DNA from: an uncultured Actinomycetes bacterium
GTDB lineage: Bacteria > Actinomycetota > Actinomycetes > Nanopelagicales > Nanopelagicaceae
Direction of reading: 5' to 3'
NCBI GenBank assembly: GCA_903932705.1
Contig: CAIZHC010000076.1
Span: 1 to 7,110, forward strand
DNA length: 7,110 bases
In this document: positions 6,687-7,110 of the stretch, piece after piece
Layout of the letters: the number at the start of each line of letters is the position of its first letter
Numbering within the stretch: position 1 is the first letter of the stretch
The notes under the pieces: generated by a model
What the model was told of the DNA's origin: nothing
Database searches by the model: none
The model's input: the letters and a program-made list of their open reading frames with translations, nothing else
Program-made: the position numbers and the translations under genes

Positions 6687-7110
6687 TGATTAACAAAGTT
6701 CTCATCCAACTCAAGCGCTACGGCATCACTCTGCCCACAATCTTTAATGATGAGGCTGATCTTAGAAAGCTCATCGATCAAGCAGGGGAGCGTTCCATCA
6801 TCGCTGATTCTCAGCGCGAGATGATGCAATCTGTTCTAGATTTAGGTGAGACGCTAGTTCGCGAACTCATGGTTCCTCGTACAGATATCGTCTGGATTGA
6901 GGGAAATCGAACTTTGCGACAAGGACTTTCACTCGCGCTTCGTTCAGGTTTTACCCGCATCCCCGTCATTGCAGAGAACCTTGATGACATTATCGGAATT
7001 GCATATGTGAAAGATTTAGCACGCCGCGTTCACGAACACCACGAATCAGAGCAGAGCGAAAGTGTTGCTGAACATTTACGCCCCGCCACCTTTGTTCCAG
7101 AGAATAAGAC
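6686..7110 (+). CDS. CBS-domain protein of the CorC/YbeX family, lacking an N-terminal membrane domain; 3'-truncated by the window edge
   Basis: The frame is open from 6686 to the window end, giving 141 residues. The family has been linked to magnesium and cobalt efflux (CorC) and, for YbeX, to ribosome metabolism; haemolysin-like names are historical. A soluble lead-in (1-22) is followed by a helical region DEADLRKLIDQAGE (22-35), then EMMQSVLDLGETLVRELMVPRTDI (45-68), which precedes the first CBS domain, with RSGFTRIPVI (86-95), IIGIAYVKDLARR (102-114) and RPATFVPENK (132-141) entering the linker to CBS2. Most actinobacterial homologues carry about 190 residues of CNNM/DUF21 membrane helices before this point. 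Here an in-frame TAG at 6668-6670 rules out such an extension, so the protein resembles short E. coli YbeX. AGG at 6676-6678 is a weak ribosome site, and the ATG shares a base with the ybeY stop. The second CBS domain and the CorC_HlyC domain would lie beyond the edge. Confidence 0.9.
   Translation, partial: MINKVLIQLKRYGITLPTIFNDEADLRKLIDQAGERSIIADSQREMMQSVLDLGETLVRELMVPRTDIVWIEGNRTLRQGLSLALRSGFTRIPVIAENLDDIIGIAYVKDLARRVHEHHESEQSESVAEHLRPATFVPENK

Overview
The window looks like conserved core chromosome from an actinomycete-type bacterium. The order lepA, hemW, hrcA, dnaJ, rsmE, HIT gene, phoH, ybeY, CBS-domain gene is the classic actinobacterial arrangement, normally followed by era. Base composition is near 50% GC by eye (about 49-50% in the lines I counted), low for that phylum. 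Together with the very tight packing and two shortened proteins, this suggests a small-genome, streamlined lineage, for example freshwater planktonic Actinobacteria. The lineage guess is inference.

All nine genes are on the + strand, and no gap exceeds 18 bases. In order they are: the 3' two thirds of lepA (1-1191), hemW (1188-2333), a shortened hrcA (2349-3074), dnaJ (3067-4188), rsmE (4192-4908), a HinT-type HIT gene (4924-5256), phoH/ybeZ (5275-6261), ybeY (6258-6686), and the 5' part of a CBS-domain gene (6686 to the window edge). Four junctions overlap (4, 8, 4 and 1 base), so translational coupling and long co-transcripts are likely. No rRNA, tRNA, CRISPR array, insertion sequence or phage gene was seen, and no stretch over 300 bases lacks a gene.

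Two themes run through the cluster. One is ribosome assembly and fidelity: LepA, RsmE (16S rRNA U1498 methylation), YbeY (16S 3'-end maturation) and its partner PhoH/YbeZ. The other is proteostasis and heme handling: the HrcA repressor, DnaJ and the HemW heme chaperone. HinT and the CBS protein are conserved neighbours with less certain roles.

I found no undescribed multi-gene system. The two real oddities are domain losses. HrcA keeps its DNA-binding head and its C-terminal core, but lacks about 100 residues in the middle. The CBS-domain gene starts directly at the ybeY stop and has no room for the N-terminal membrane (CNNM/DUF21) domain usual in actinobacterial homologues. A heat-shock-operator-like inverted repeat near the end of hemW is a weaker lead.
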